DNA of 64,000 nucleotides from Nonomuraea purpurea (GCF_042650645.1 NZ_JBHSBI010000009.1:1-64000); one strand, 5' to 3'. Shown: positions 42,800 through 51,252, counted from the stretch's first letter. Made by a program: numbers and translations. Notes: generated by a model not told the origin, from the sequence alone.

Positions 42800-44557
42800 A
42801 TGGAGTCTGTCGCGCCTTCGTCTCCCAGCCGCCGCTCGCTGCTCGTCGCCGGCGGGATCCTCATGACCGGTGCGGCGCTGGGCCAGACCCCGGCCGCCGC
42901 CGACGCCGAGTACGACGTGGTGGTCGTCGGCTCGGGGGCCGCGGGGATGACGGCCGCGCTCACCGCGGCCAAGCGGGGCCTGAGCGTCGTGGTGATCGAG
43001 AAGGCGCCGACGTTCGGCGGGTCCGCGGCCCGCTCCGGCGCCGGCATCTGGATCCCCAACAACGAGGTCATCCTGGCCGCCGGAGTCCCCGACACCCCCG
43101 CCAAAGCCGCCGCCTACCTCGCGCGCGTCGTGGGCGACACGGTGCCGTCAGCCAGGCAGCAGGCGTTCCTGGCGGCGGGACCGAACATGATCTCGTTCGT
43201 GATGCGGAACAGCCCGCTGCGCTTCCGGTTCATGGAGGGCTACTCCGACTACTATCCCGAGTTCCCCGGAGGGATGCCGGCCGGGCGCTCCATCGAGCCC
43301 GACCAGCTCGACGGCAACATCCTGGGGGCGGAGCTGGCCCGCCTCAACCCCTCCTACATCCCCGTCCCGGCCGGCATGGTCGTCTTCAGCGCCGACTACA
43401 AGTGGCTGACGCTCAGCCTGGTCAACGGCAAGGGCCTGGAGGTGGCCACCGCGTGCCTGCTGCGGGGCACGCAGGCGGCGCTGCGCGGCGAGAAGCCGCT
43501 CACCATGGGGCAGAGCCTGGCCGGCGGCCTGCGCGCCGGGCTGCTGGCCGCCGGGGTGCCCGTGTGGCTCAACACCCCGCTGCAGGACCTGCGGGTCGAG
43601 TCGGGCCGCGTCACCGGCGTGGTCAGCTCCAAGGGCCTGGTCAAGGCCAGGCACGGGGTGATCGTCGGCTCGGGCGGCTTCGAGCACAGCGCGGCGATGC
43701 GCGCGGAGTTCCAGCGCCAGCCCATCGGGACGAGCTGGACGGTCGGCGCCAAGGAGAACACCGGCGCCGGCATCGAGGCGGGCGAGCGCGTGGGCGCCGC
43801 CCTGGACCTCATGGAGGACGCCTGGTGGGGGCCCGCCATCCCGCTGCCCGACGAGTCGTACTTCTGCCTGGCCGAGCGCACCCTGCCCGGCTCCCTCATG
43901 GTCAACGGCAACGGCGTGCGCTTCGCCAACGAGGGCGCGCCCTACAGCGACGTGGTCCACATCATGTACGACCGCAACACCCCGTCTGCGCCGCACATCC
44001 CCGCCTGGCTGATCACCGACCAGAACTACCGCAACCGCTACCTGTTCAAGGACATCGCCCCGCTGCTGCCGCTGCCCGACTCCTGGTACGACGGCGGCGC
44101 CGTGCACAAGGCCTGGACCGTCGAGCAGCTCGCCGAGAAGATCGGCGTCCCGCCCACGGCCCTGCGCGGCACGATCAACCGGTTCAACACCTTCGCCCAG
44201 AACGGCAAGGACCCGGACTTCCACCGCGGCGACAGCGTCTACGACCGCTACTACACCGACCCGTCCGTCAAGCCGAACCCCTGCCTGGCACCGCTCTGGC
44301 TGCCGCCCTTCTACGCCTTCAAGATCGTCCCTGGTGACCTCGGGACCAAGGGCGGCATGCGCACCGACGCGCGGGCCCGCGTGCTGCGGGTGGACGGCTC
44401 GGTCGTCCCCGGCCTGTACGCGGCGGGCAACGCCAGCGGCGCCGTCATGGGTCACAGTTACGCGGGCGCGGGCTCGACCCTCGGCCCCGCCATGACCTTC
44501 GGCTACGTGGCGGCCAACGACATCGCCGACGCCGCCGGGCGGCCTGCGCCGCGCTGA
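42800..44557 (+). CDS. KstD-like FAD-dependent oxidoreductase (3-oxosteroid 1-dehydrogenase family) with Tat-like leader
   Basis: 585 aa from ATG at 42800, with GAAGGGAT upstream; ATG 42773 lacks a site. The N-terminus reads SRRSLLVAGGILMTGAALG, a twin-arginine-type signal, directly followed by the FAD dinucleotide fold YDVVVVGSGAAGMTAALTAA and KAPTFGGSAARSGAGIWIPNN. The C-terminus has LYAAGNASGAVMGHSYAGAGSTLGPAMTFGY, matching the KstD stretch that holds the catalytic Tyr and the Gly that polarises the substrate keto group. KstD enzymes are normally not exported, so the leader is odd. The substrate may be a steroid or another cyclic enone precursor. Confidence 0.85.
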   Translation: MESVAPSSPSRRSLLVAGGILMTGAALGQTPAAADAEYDVVVVGSGAAGMTAALTAAKRGLSVVVIEKAPTFGGSAARSGAGIWIPNNEVILAAGVPDTPAKAAAYLARVVGDTVPSARQQAFLAAGPNMISFVMRNSPLRFRFMEGYSDYYPEFPGGMPAGRSIEPDQLDGNILGAELARLNPSYIPVPAGMVVFSADYKWLTLSLVNGKGLEVATACLLRGTQAALRGEKPLTMGQSLAGGLRAGLLAAGVPVWLNTPLQDLRVESGRVTGVVSSKGLVKARHGVIVGSGGFEHSAAMRAEFQRQPIGTSWTVGAKENTGAGIEAGERVGAALDLMEDAWWGPAIPLPDESYFCLAERTLPGSLMVNGNGVRFANEGAPYSDVVHIMYDRNTPSAPHIPAWLITDQNYRNRYLFKDIAPLLPLPDSWYDGGAVHKAWTVEQLAEKIGVPPTALRGTINRFNTFAQNGKDPDFHRGDSVYDRYYTDPSVKPNPCLAPLWLPPFYAFKIVPGDLGTKGGMRTDARARVLRVDGSVVPGLYAAGNASGAVMGHSYAGAGSTLGPAMTFGYVAANDIADAAGRPAPR

Positions 44558-44628
44558 CGTCCTGTCACATCGGGAAAGATCCGGACACCTACTGTGTTGT
44601 GAGATTCCCGTATCGGAAGGACGACGAC

Positions 44629-45177
44629 GTGGGCGCAGCCGACCCCCGGCGCCGCTTCGAAGAGCTCTACACGGAGCACTATGCGGCCGTCTCGGGCTAC
44701 GTCCACCGGCGTACCGACCATCCAGACGACACCGCCGACGTGATCGCCGAGACGTTCACGACGGCCTGGCGGCGGCTCGGCGACGTGCCGGCCGGCGATG
44801 CGGCCAGGCTCTGGTTGTACGGCGTGGCCAGGCGCGTCCTGGCCAACCACCGCCGCGGCGAGTCCAGAAGGACCGCCCTGGCCCAGCGCCTGCGCGAAGA
44901 GCTCGCCGAGTGGAACGACCCGGCGGGGCGGGCCCCCGCCGCGCTCGGGGAGGCGTTCGCGCGCCTGTCCGACGACGACAGGGAGCTGCTGGCGCTGGTC
45001 GGCTGGGAGGAGCTCGGCACCGCGGAGATCGCCAAGGTGCTGGGCTGCTCGCGGATGGCCGTGCGGCAGCGCCTGCACCGCGCCCGCAAACGGCTGGCCG
45101 CCGAACTGGCCGCCCTCGATGAGGACCTCGACAGGTACGGCGTGCGCGCCGTCAAACTCGCCAAGGAGAACGCGTGA
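44629..45177 (+). CDS. ECF-type RNA polymerase sigma factor
   Basis: 182 aa from the GTG at 44629, which has GGAAGGA 8 nt upstream; a GTG at 44599 would give 10 extra residues. Region 2 is FEELYTEHYAAVSGYVHRRT, DDTADVIAETFTTAWRRL and LWLYGVARRVLANHRRG. Region 4 is LSDDDRELLALVGWEELGTAEIAKVLGCSRMAVRQRLHRARKRL. It is coupled by GTGA to a membrane protein, the usual sigma/anti-sigma layout. TGTCACA at 44569-44575 resembles known ECF -35 elements, so it may autoregulate. Confidence 0.92.
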   Translation: MGAADPRRRFEELYTEHYAAVSGYVHRRTDHPDDTADVIAETFTTAWRRLGDVPAGDAARLWLYGVARRVLANHRRGESRRTALAQRLREELAEWNDPAGRAPAALGEAFARLSDDDRELLALVGWEELGTAEIAKVLGCSRMAVRQRLHRARKRLAAELAALDEDLDRYGVRAVKLAKENA

Positions 45178-46019
45178 ACGTCGACGAAGCCGTCCGGCGA
45201 CTGGCCCCCCACCCGGGCCCCGGCCTGACCCCGGGCGCGCGGGAGATGCTGGACCAGATCATGGAGACGGAGGCCGTGCCCGCTGTTGCCAGAAGCGGCA
45301 GGAGGTGGCGCGTGTACGCCGCGCTCCCCGTCGCCGCGGCGGTCGGGGCGGCGGCCTGGGCGGTGCCGGCGCTCCTGCACACCCCGCCCGCGGCCGCGCT
45401 CGACATCAAGGAGCAGGGCGACTTCTGGATGATCGAGGTCAAGGACCTCTACGCCAACGCCAAGGTGTACGAGGACGAGCTCAAGGCGAAGGGCATCGAC
45501 GTCATCCTGCGCGTGGCGCCGGTGACGCCGAGCAGGGTCGGCGAGATCATGCCCATGGCGGTCGAAGACCAGCCACCCGGCCCGTTCATCTACGCCGACC
45601 AGATCAAGACCATCGACCGGCCGGAGAAGTGCACGTGGACGCGGAGCTGCCCGGTCGGACTCATGATCGCCAAGGACTTCTCCGGCAGAGCGGAGATCAT
45701 GCTCGGCCGTAAGGCCCGCACCGGCGAGAATCTCGAGGTCATCACCGGCATCGACATGTCCGGAGAGCCGATGCACTGCGTGCCCTACTACAACAAGCGC
45801 GTGCCCGAGATGCGGGTCCTGCTCAAGGAGCGCGGCCTGAGCGTCGACCAGTTCGTGGTCGGAGAGGGGGACGACTCGAAGGAAGTGGCGTCGGTGCCCG
45901 ATTCGATGTACGTGACCGGGGGCTACATGGTCAAGGGCGGCATGGTCGCCGTGCGGGTCGCCGACGAGCCGATGCCCGCCGAAGTGGTCGCCGAGCAGAA
46001 CAAGAAGTATCGCTGCTGA
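45174..46019 (+). CDS. Putative membrane-anchored anti-sigma/regulatory partner
   Basis: 281 aa, GTG at 45174. Residues ~1-42 are cytoplasmic and helix-forming (VDEAVRRLAPHPGPGLTPGAREMLDQI). One membrane segment follows at ~46-66 (VYAALPVAAAVGAAAWAVPALL). The rest is extracytoplasmic with three cysteines in the body (CTWTRSC, HCVPYYN) and one at the end (KKYRC). The size and layout resemble the CU044_5270-type partners of actinomycete ECF factors. No zinc HxxxCxxC anti-sigma motif is present. Function inferred from coupling to the sigma gene. Confidence 0.7.
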   Translation: MNVDEAVRRLAPHPGPGLTPGAREMLDQIMETEAVPAVARSGRRWRVYAALPVAAAVGAAAWAVPALLHTPPAAALDIKEQGDFWMIEVKDLYANAKVYEDELKAKGIDVILRVAPVTPSRVGEIMPMAVEDQPPGPFIYADQIKTIDRPEKCTWTRSCPVGLMIAKDFSGRAEIMLGRKARTGENLEVITGIDMSGEPMHCVPYYNKRVPEMRVLLKERGLSVDQFVVGEGDDSKEVASVPDSMYVTGGYMVKGGMVAVRVADEPMPAEVVAEQNKKYRC

Positions 46020-46024
46020 ATATG

Positions 46025-46055
46025 TGGCTTGCCATGTATAGTCCATGGCACGCCA
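46025..46055. promoter_or_regulatory. MarR-type palindromic operator over its own promoter
   Basis: Two half-turn palindromes, TGGC-TT-GCCA (46025-46034) and TGGC-AC-GCCA (46046-46055), are spaced exactly 21 bp apart. They nest inside TGCCATG-N7-CATGGCA (46030-46050). TATAAA follows at 46056. Strong symmetry just upstream of the MarR gene suggests autorepression by two dimers on one helix face. Confidence 0.75.
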
Positions 46056-46085
46056 TATAAAGCAGGACCGTGCGAAGGAACGTGT

Positions 46086-46514
46086 GTGAGCTCACTGCCC
46101 CGGCAGTCGTCCCTCGGCGACCAGATCAACCACCTGGCCCGGCTGCTCGGCAACGGGCTGCGGGTCAGCATCGCCGGCACCGGCGTCACGCCGGGACAGT
46201 TCGCCCAGCTCCTGGCCCTGTACGAACGGGACGGGCTCACCCAGCAGGAGCTGTGCGAACGCGTCAGGATCGACCAGTCGACGATGGCCCACACGCTCAA
46301 CCGCATGCGGCGCGACGGCCTGGTCATCCGCACCACCGACCCCGACGACCGGCGGCGCTCCCGCTACACCCTCACCGAGCGGGCCCGCGCCATCCAGGCC
46401 GAGCTCACGCTCGGCGCGCGGGCGGCCAACGTGCGTGCCCTCGACGGCATCTCGCCGGAGGAGTACGAGGCCTTCATGGGCACGCTCAGCCGCATGATCT
46501 CCAACCTGGAGTGA
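46086..46514 (+). CDS. MarR-family transcriptional regulator
   Basis: 142 aa from the GTG at 46086 with AAGGA 7 nt upstream; the frame is open to an ATG at 46029, but that lies inside the palindromic operator. The winged helix reads LTQQELCERVRIDQSTMAHTLNRMRRDGLVIRTTDPDDRRRSRYTLTERA, the standard MarR DNA-binding core with the DxR wing. The two flanking helices dimerise. The next rightward gene is 1.6 kb away, so its targets are not obvious apart from itself. Confidence 0.92.
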   Translation: MSSLPRQSSLGDQINHLARLLGNGLRVSIAGTGVTPGQFAQLLALYERDGLTQQELCERVRIDQSTMAHTLNRMRRDGLVIRTTDPDDRRRSRYTLTERARAIQAELTLGARAANVRALDGISPEEYEAFMGTLSRMISNLE

Positions 46515-46518
46515 CGCT

Positions 46519-47820
46519 CTAAAAGTCCCGGAGGCGATCTCCTACACGGGTCCGCAGGTCGTGGTCGTCGGCGAGGGCCGGGTCGAGGAGCGCCAGCATG
46601 CGGGCGGCGGCCTCCTGAGGCACGCCGCGCGCCGCCCGCGCCAGCCGGGGGCCGAGCGGGTCGTCCGGGGCGACGCCCGCCCGCCAGCACGCGATCCACG
46701 CGGCAAGCTGCTCCACGACGACCTGCTCCACGGCATTGCCGTTGAGGAGGGGCAGCACGCGCACGCGGAGCTTCTCGGCGGCGTCGGTGGCGATCTGGGT
46801 GAGCCGGTGTTCGATGCGAGCGTTGCGAAAACGCTCCAGCACCGCCCGCTCGTAGGCGTCGACCTCGGGGGCGGGGAACGGCAGCAGCGGGCGTACGGCC
46901 TGCCACCAGGCCGTGAGGAGTTCGAGGAGCTCTGGACGGGCGATCGCCCCGGCGACAGTCCTGACGTCCTTGAGCAGGCCGGTGTGGGCCAGAAGCGTGT
47001 GGGCGCCGTTGAGCACGAGGAGCTTGCGCAGCTCGTGGCCCGCGACCTGCGAGGTCAGCACGGCCCCCGCAACCTCCCAGCGGGGGCGTTGCGCGGGGAA
47101 GGCGTCGTCGAGCACCCACTCGGCGAACGGCTCCGCCACCACGGCGGCCGGGTCGTCCACGCCCGTGAGCGCGCGCACCTGGGCCAGATCCTCGGGCGTG
47201 GCCGCGGGCGTGATCCGGTCCACCATCGAGGAGACGAACCCGACGTTCCCGCGCACCCACTCCGACCGGCCCGGCACCGCTTCCAGCATGCCGAGCACCG
47301 CCCGCTCTGCGAGCCGCCCGTTACCGCGCAGGTTGTCGCAGCCGACCACCGCGACGGGCGCGTCGGGGGCGCGGTCGGCGCGCGCGAGCAACCCCTGGGC
47401 GAGGCGGCCGGGAGCGGTCCGCGCGGGCGCGCCGAACGGGGCGGTACGCAGCAGTTCGACGTCGGCGCGGACGTCGGCGTCGTCCAGATCCAGGGAACCG
47501 GACGGGGTCAGGCGATAACCCTTCTCGGTGACGGTCACCGTCACGACATGCGTCGAGGGGGACGCGCACGCCTCAAGCCAGGCCGCCAGATCGGCGCCGA
47601 CGTGCACCCCGGCCAGGACCTCCACGCGTTCGGCCGCGTCGTGATCGGGGTGGCGGGTCAGGACGTGGTAAGCGCCACCATGTCGGCTGAGCAGACGCGC
47701 GACACCGGGCCCGCGACCCGTGAAGCCGATCATGCGCCAGCCGGTGTGCCGGGTGTACCAGGCCGTGTGCGAACGGGCGAACGCACCGAGACCCAGGTGG
47801 ACGACGTACCGATCAGTCAC
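46519..47820 (-). CDS. Mannitol dehydrogenase-family (PSLDR) oxidoreductase
   Basis: 433 aa from GTG at 47820 with AGGAAAGAGG upstream. N-terminal Rossmann domain: VVHLGLGAFARSHTAWYT. C-terminal helical domain: HELRKLLVLNGAHTLLAHTG with the family K-x4-N-x2-H catalytic signature, and ELLTAWWQAVRPLLPFP. Polyol-specific long-chain dehydrogenases such as fructuronate reductase (UxuB) and mannitol 2-dehydrogenase share this. Single gene, convergent with the MarR gene 4 bp away. Confidence 0.9.
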   Translation of the reverse strand: MTDRYVVHLGLGAFARSHTAWYTRHTGWRMIGFTGRGPGVARLLSRHGGAYHVLTRHPDHDAAERVEVLAGVHVGADLAAWLEACASPSTHVVTVTVTEKGYRLTPSGSLDLDDADVRADVELLRTAPFGAPARTAPGRLAQGLLARADRAPDAPVAVVGCDNLRGNGRLAERAVLGMLEAVPGRSEWVRGNVGFVSSMVDRITPAATPEDLAQVRALTGVDDPAAVVAEPFAEWVLDDAFPAQRPRWEVAGAVLTSQVAGHELRKLLVLNGAHTLLAHTGLLKDVRTVAGAIARPELLELLTAWWQAVRPLLPFPAPEVDAYERAVLERFRNARIEHRLTQIATDAAEKLRVRVLPLLNGNAVEQVVVEQLAAWIACWRAGVAPDDPLGPRLARAARGVPQEAAARMLALLDPALADDHDLRTRVGDRLRDF

Positions 47821-47935
47821 TCCGCGCCTCTTTCCTGGAACGCCGCGACGTCACTCATCCGGTCACCGCGGCATCTGCCTCGGGCGGACATCCTCGGCTG
47901 GGGATCATGAACCCCTTCCTACCAGAGCACCGAGG

Positions 47936-48090
47936 TCAGTCGGGCAGGGGACCGAGGGGGCGGGTCAGGCGGATGGTCTCCTCCTTGTAGCCCAACGGAC
48001 ACCACACCGACCACCTCGCCGCCGTCCTCGGCCACGAACACCGCTCCACGCTGCTCCTGTGCGGCCGGAAGCTCGGAACCAAGGAGCCGG
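47936..48090 (-). pseudogene. GNAT acetyltransferase fragment with internal deletion or frameshift
   Basis: On the minus strand one frame reads EQRGAVFVAEDGGEVVGVVSV, typical of the GNAT beta4 region. A second frame immediately downstream reads LGYKEETIRLTRPLGPLPD and stops at 47936, typical of a GNAT C-terminus. The acetyl-CoA P-loop between them is missing, so the core has been deleted. The rest of 47821-48109 contains nothing recognisable. Confidence 0.55.
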
Positions 48091-48109
48091 GTCCGGCATC
48101 CAAACCAGC

Positions 48110-50140
48110 ATGATCTCGATCGCCCGCCGTCTGACGGAGTTCATGGCCGTTGGCATGTGCCTGTCGCTGCTGGGTGGCTCAGGTGCGTTGTCCGGCGACA
48201 CACCCCGGGCGTGGCCCACGCCAGGCGTCTGCCCGCCGCCCCACCCGGCCGAGCCCACGCTCGGCCGGGCGGTTCCCTTGTCCGCGGGCGGCCACGGCGA
48301 CGTCAACACCGTCGGCTTCGGCCGGTTGGGCGGACGGCCCATCGCCGTCACGGCGGGTGCCGAGGGCACGGTCAGGTTCTGGGGGCTTCCGGGCTTTCAG
48401 CCGGCGGCGGAGCCTCTGGAGGGCACTGCCGCCGCCTTTGTCGATCTGGGCGGCCGTTCCGGCGTCCTGACGTCGGGCGAATACGGCACGCGGTTGTGGG
48501 ATCTGGCCGCACGTACGATCCTGCTGCGCTTTCCCGCAGGTTCGGCCGTCTTGCCCGGCTCCTACCGGGGCGTCCCTGTCCTGTTCGCGGGCGGCGAGCG
48601 CGCCGTGCGCGTCATCGATCCGGTCACCCGCCGCACCGTGCGTGAGCTCCCCGTCCCCGGCGGACGTGTGATCGCCACGGGGCGCCTGCGGGGCAAGGAG
48701 ATCGCGGTGGTCGACGAGGGCGAGGAGAGCCCGATACGCGTGTGGGACCTGGCCTCGGGACGGGAGGCCGGCCCGCCGATCTATCTGGAGGAGGAGAACG
48801 CCACGGCCGACTGGGCGGCCATCACCGAGGTGCGCGGGCGCGCGACTCTCCTCATCCGCTCTTACGCCGGCGTTCGCAGCTTCGATCTGGCGACCGGAAA
48901 GAGCGGGCCCCACCTGCGCGTCAACGACGATGAGACCGCGCAGTACACCGCCTCCACCGTGCTCACCGGCACCGCGCCGGCCACGCTGGCTCTGGGCTTG
49001 GCGGCCGAAGGAAGCGAGGCCGTCATCGCCGTCCGCGAGCTCGGCGGACGCTCCACGGGCACGCTGACCGGCCACGACGACGTGGTGACCGCGCTGGCCA
49101 CCGGAACGCTCGACGGCCGGCAGGTCCTGCTGAGCGGCAGCGCGGACAACAGCGTCCGGCTCTGGGACGTACGCACGCGCAAGCAGATCGGCCGCCAGGA
49201 GCCCGCCACGGTGATGGATCGGGTCGTGGCGGCCAGGCCCGTCGAGGTGGACGGGCGGCAGGTGGTGGTGAGTTCGGAGAAGAACGGCACGCTGCGTACC
49301 TTCGACGCCGCCACCGGCCATCCTGCGGGCCTGCCCGCCCGCCACCCGGTCCCGCCCGGCGACGCCCTGGCCCACCTGGCCGTCGCCGACCTCGACGGCA
49401 ACACGGTCGCGGTCACCGCGACCCAGCGCGGCTCGATCAAGCTGTGGGACCCGCGTACGGCCACCGGCCTCGGAGCCCTGGCTCTGCCCGCACCACTCGG
49501 TCAGGACGAGCACGTGGCAGGGCTGGAGCCGGTACGGCGGGTGAGCGGAACGACGGTGTACGCCTTCGTCGCCGCGTCCGAGCCCGGCGTCGTGTACGCC
49601 TGGGACCTGCGCACGCGCCGGCTCCTGCGCACCGCCCGGCTGGAGACGGACAACCGCTGGCCCGGCGCCCGCGAACTCGCGGTCGTCGGCGGACGACCTC
49701 TGGTCTCCGCCTACGACGACCAGGGCCGGGTCAGGATCTGGGACGCCACCACGGGACGGGTGTTGTCGTCGTTCACCATGACACCACCGCCCGATTTCAC
49801 CGGCCTGGGGCTCTTCGGCTGTAGTCCGGCGCTGTTCGCCGGGCGCGACCTGCAGCGCGAGACACGCGTGCTCGACCCCCGCACCGGCCGCGACCAGGCA
49901 GCGCCGATCACCGTGCCGGTTCCGAAGCGCACGGCGACGGTCCGTGGCAGAGCCATCGCGCTGGTCGCGGACTTCGCCGAGGGCACCGCGTCCGCGCAGG
50001 TCTGGGACCTCACCTCCGGGCGCGTGATCGGCAGGTCGGTGGCGGAGGTCGGCGCGCTGCCGTTGGCGGCCGGCGATCGCTACGTCGTCGCGGGCGAGCG
50101 TGGCGAGCAAGCGCTGGTGTGGCCGCTGGCCTGGCCGTGA
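48110..50140 (+). CDS. WD40-repeat (beta-propeller) protein
   Basis: 676 aa from ATG at 48110. The N-terminus (ARRLTEFMAVGMCLSLLGGSGAL) looks like a signal peptide or anchor, placing the propeller outside the membrane. At least seven WD-like units are visible, e.g. VRFWGLPGF, TRLWDLAARTILLRF, IRVWDLASGREAG, VRLWDVRTRKQIG, IKLWDPRTATGLG, VYAWDLRTRRLL, VRIWDATTGRVLSSF and QVWDLTSGRVIG. No kinase or other catalytic domain is fused, unlike many actinomycete WD40 proteins. Probably a scaffold for protein interactions. Flanked by oppositely oriented genes. Confidence 0.85.
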   Translation: MISIARRLTEFMAVGMCLSLLGGSGALSGDTPRAWPTPGVCPPPHPAEPTLGRAVPLSAGGHGDVNTVGFGRLGGRPIAVTAGAEGTVRFWGLPGFQPAAEPLEGTAAAFVDLGGRSGVLTSGEYGTRLWDLAARTILLRFPAGSAVLPGSYRGVPVLFAGGERAVRVIDPVTRRTVRELPVPGGRVIATGRLRGKEIAVVDEGEESPIRVWDLASGREAGPPIYLEEENATADWAAITEVRGRATLLIRSYAGVRSFDLATGKSGPHLRVNDDETAQYTASTVLTGTAPATLALGLAAEGSEAVIAVRELGGRSTGTLTGHDDVVTALATGTLDGRQVLLSGSADNSVRLWDVRTRKQIGRQEPATVMDRVVAARPVEVDGRQVVVSSEKNGTLRTFDAATGHPAGLPARHPVPPGDALAHLAVADLDGNTVAVTATQRGSIKLWDPRTATGLGALALPAPLGQDEHVAGLEPVRRVSGTTVYAFVAASEPGVVYAWDLRTRRLLRTARLETDNRWPGARELAVVGGRPLVSAYDDQGRVRIWDATTGRVLSSFTMTPPPDFTGLGLFGCSPALFAGRDLQRETRVLDPRTGRDQAAPITVPVPKRTATVRGRAIALVADFAEGTASAQVWDLTSGRVIGRSVAEVGALPLAAGDRYVVAGERGEQALVWPLAWP

Positions 50141-50162
50141 CGGCTCTGATCAACTGCGCCCA

Positions 50163-51107
50163 TCAGTCGGGTACGCCGCGTGTCACCCACTGCCGGATCT
50201 GCTCGGCGGCCTGGTCCGCCACGGGATGGCCGACAGGGCGGGTGACGAGGTCGCTGAGGGCGAACATGTCCAGCACCCGTCCGAGGTACGCCCAGTCCTC
50301 CGCTACCGGCAGATCGTCGGGCTGGTGCTCGGCGAAGGCGGTGCGGAAGCCGTCAACGAAGGCGGGTGGGTAGTCGGCGCCGAACCGGAGCATGTTCGCG
50401 GCGTCGCCGTACGGGCAGCCCACGTAGCTGAACTCCCAATCCAGTACGGCGTCCACGCGCCAGCCGTCCCGCGCCAGGGTGACCAGGAGATTTTTGGGGT
50501 TGATGTCGGCGTGGACGAGCCGGGCGTGGTCGTCGACGCTGACCAGCGCGGGAGCGTGGGCCGCGCACAGCTCCACCCACGCCTCCCTGGTGGCCGGGGC
50601 CAGGCGGGACGGGGGAGTGGCGGTCATGCAGGTTTCGGCCATCTCGGGGAGCTGCTTGGACCAGGGACGTTCCGGGCGGACGGTGAGGTTCTGACCGGAG
50701 AAGAAGCCAGGACGGTCGAACGTCGCCGCGCCGATACCCGCGACCACCCGCCCGACCTCCGTGCCGAGCGCACCCACATCCGCAGCGCCCGCGGTGTCCA
50801 CAAGGTCCTCGCCGAGGACGTGGCTGAGTGGGGTGCCGGCCACGTACTCGAGCACCATGGCCGGTCGGGAGCCCTTCGTGGCGGGCAGGACGAGCAGGAC
50901 CTGGGGGACGGGCGCGTACCGGCGGGCGGCGGCCATGACCGCGGCCTCGACGGCGGGATCGGGGCCGCCGAGCCTGGCCACCACGGGCGGCCCCTCGGCC
51001 AGGGTGAGCAGGCAGGTTTCGTGGGAGAAGCCGCCCGCCAGCGTGCGGGTCGCCACCACCTCGCGGCCCAGCGCCCCGGCTATGTCGTGAATCTCCTCTG
51101 GCAGCAT
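50163..51107 (-). CDS. APH-family phosphotransferase (aminoglycoside/choline kinase-like)
   Basis: 314 aa, ATG at 51107. Kinase-like fold: TLAGGFSHETCLLTL glycine-rich start, VVARLG with no clear Lys, MVLEYVAGTPLSHVL hinge, then the Brenner motif LVHADINPKNLLV and the metal-binding VLDWEFSYVGCPYGDAANML. These enzymes phosphorylate hydroxyls of small molecules such as aminoglycosides, macrolides, choline and homoserine. Resistance cannot be concluded from sequence. Convergent with the WD40 gene. Confidence 0.87.
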   Translation of the reverse strand: MLPEEIHDIAGALGREVVATRTLAGGFSHETCLLTLAEGPPVVARLGGPDPAVEAAVMAAARRYAPVPQVLLVLPATKGSRPAMVLEYVAGTPLSHVLGEDLVDTAGAADVGALGTEVGRVVAGIGAATFDRPGFFSGQNLTVRPERPWSKQLPEMAETCMTATPPSRLAPATREAWVELCAAHAPALVSVDDHARLVHADINPKNLLVTLARDGWRVDAVLDWEFSYVGCPYGDAANMLRFGADYPPAFVDGFRTAFAEHQPDDLPVAEDWAYLGRVLDMFALSDLVTRPVGHPVADQAAEQIRQWVTRGVPD

Positions 51108-51179
51108 TCGCCCAAGTCTCGCACAGCTGAACGAACCCCCTACCGCTCGGCGAAGGCGGCGCGGAAGCCAGCTGGCTCC

Positions 51180-51252
51180 TGCCGTTCAGGATGCCAGGCG
51201 GTTCTTGCCGTTCGGGATGCCAGGTGGCCGCTACCGTTCGGGAAGCCAGGCC
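51180..51252. repeat. 26-bp tandem repeats copying the 3' end of the M20D gene
   Basis: Units at 51180-51205 (TGCCGTTCAGGATGCCAGGC...), 51206-51231 and 51232-51252, the last overlapping the M20D stop and final codons (WLPER). A more distant copy is at about 51141-51179. These are successive duplications of the gene terminus into the intergenic space. Confidence 0.85.

Noticed and set aside
50163..51107. Aminoglycoside resistance gene
   Set aside because: Only the general APH fold and Brenner motif are visible; substrate class cannot be inferred and no resistance context is present.
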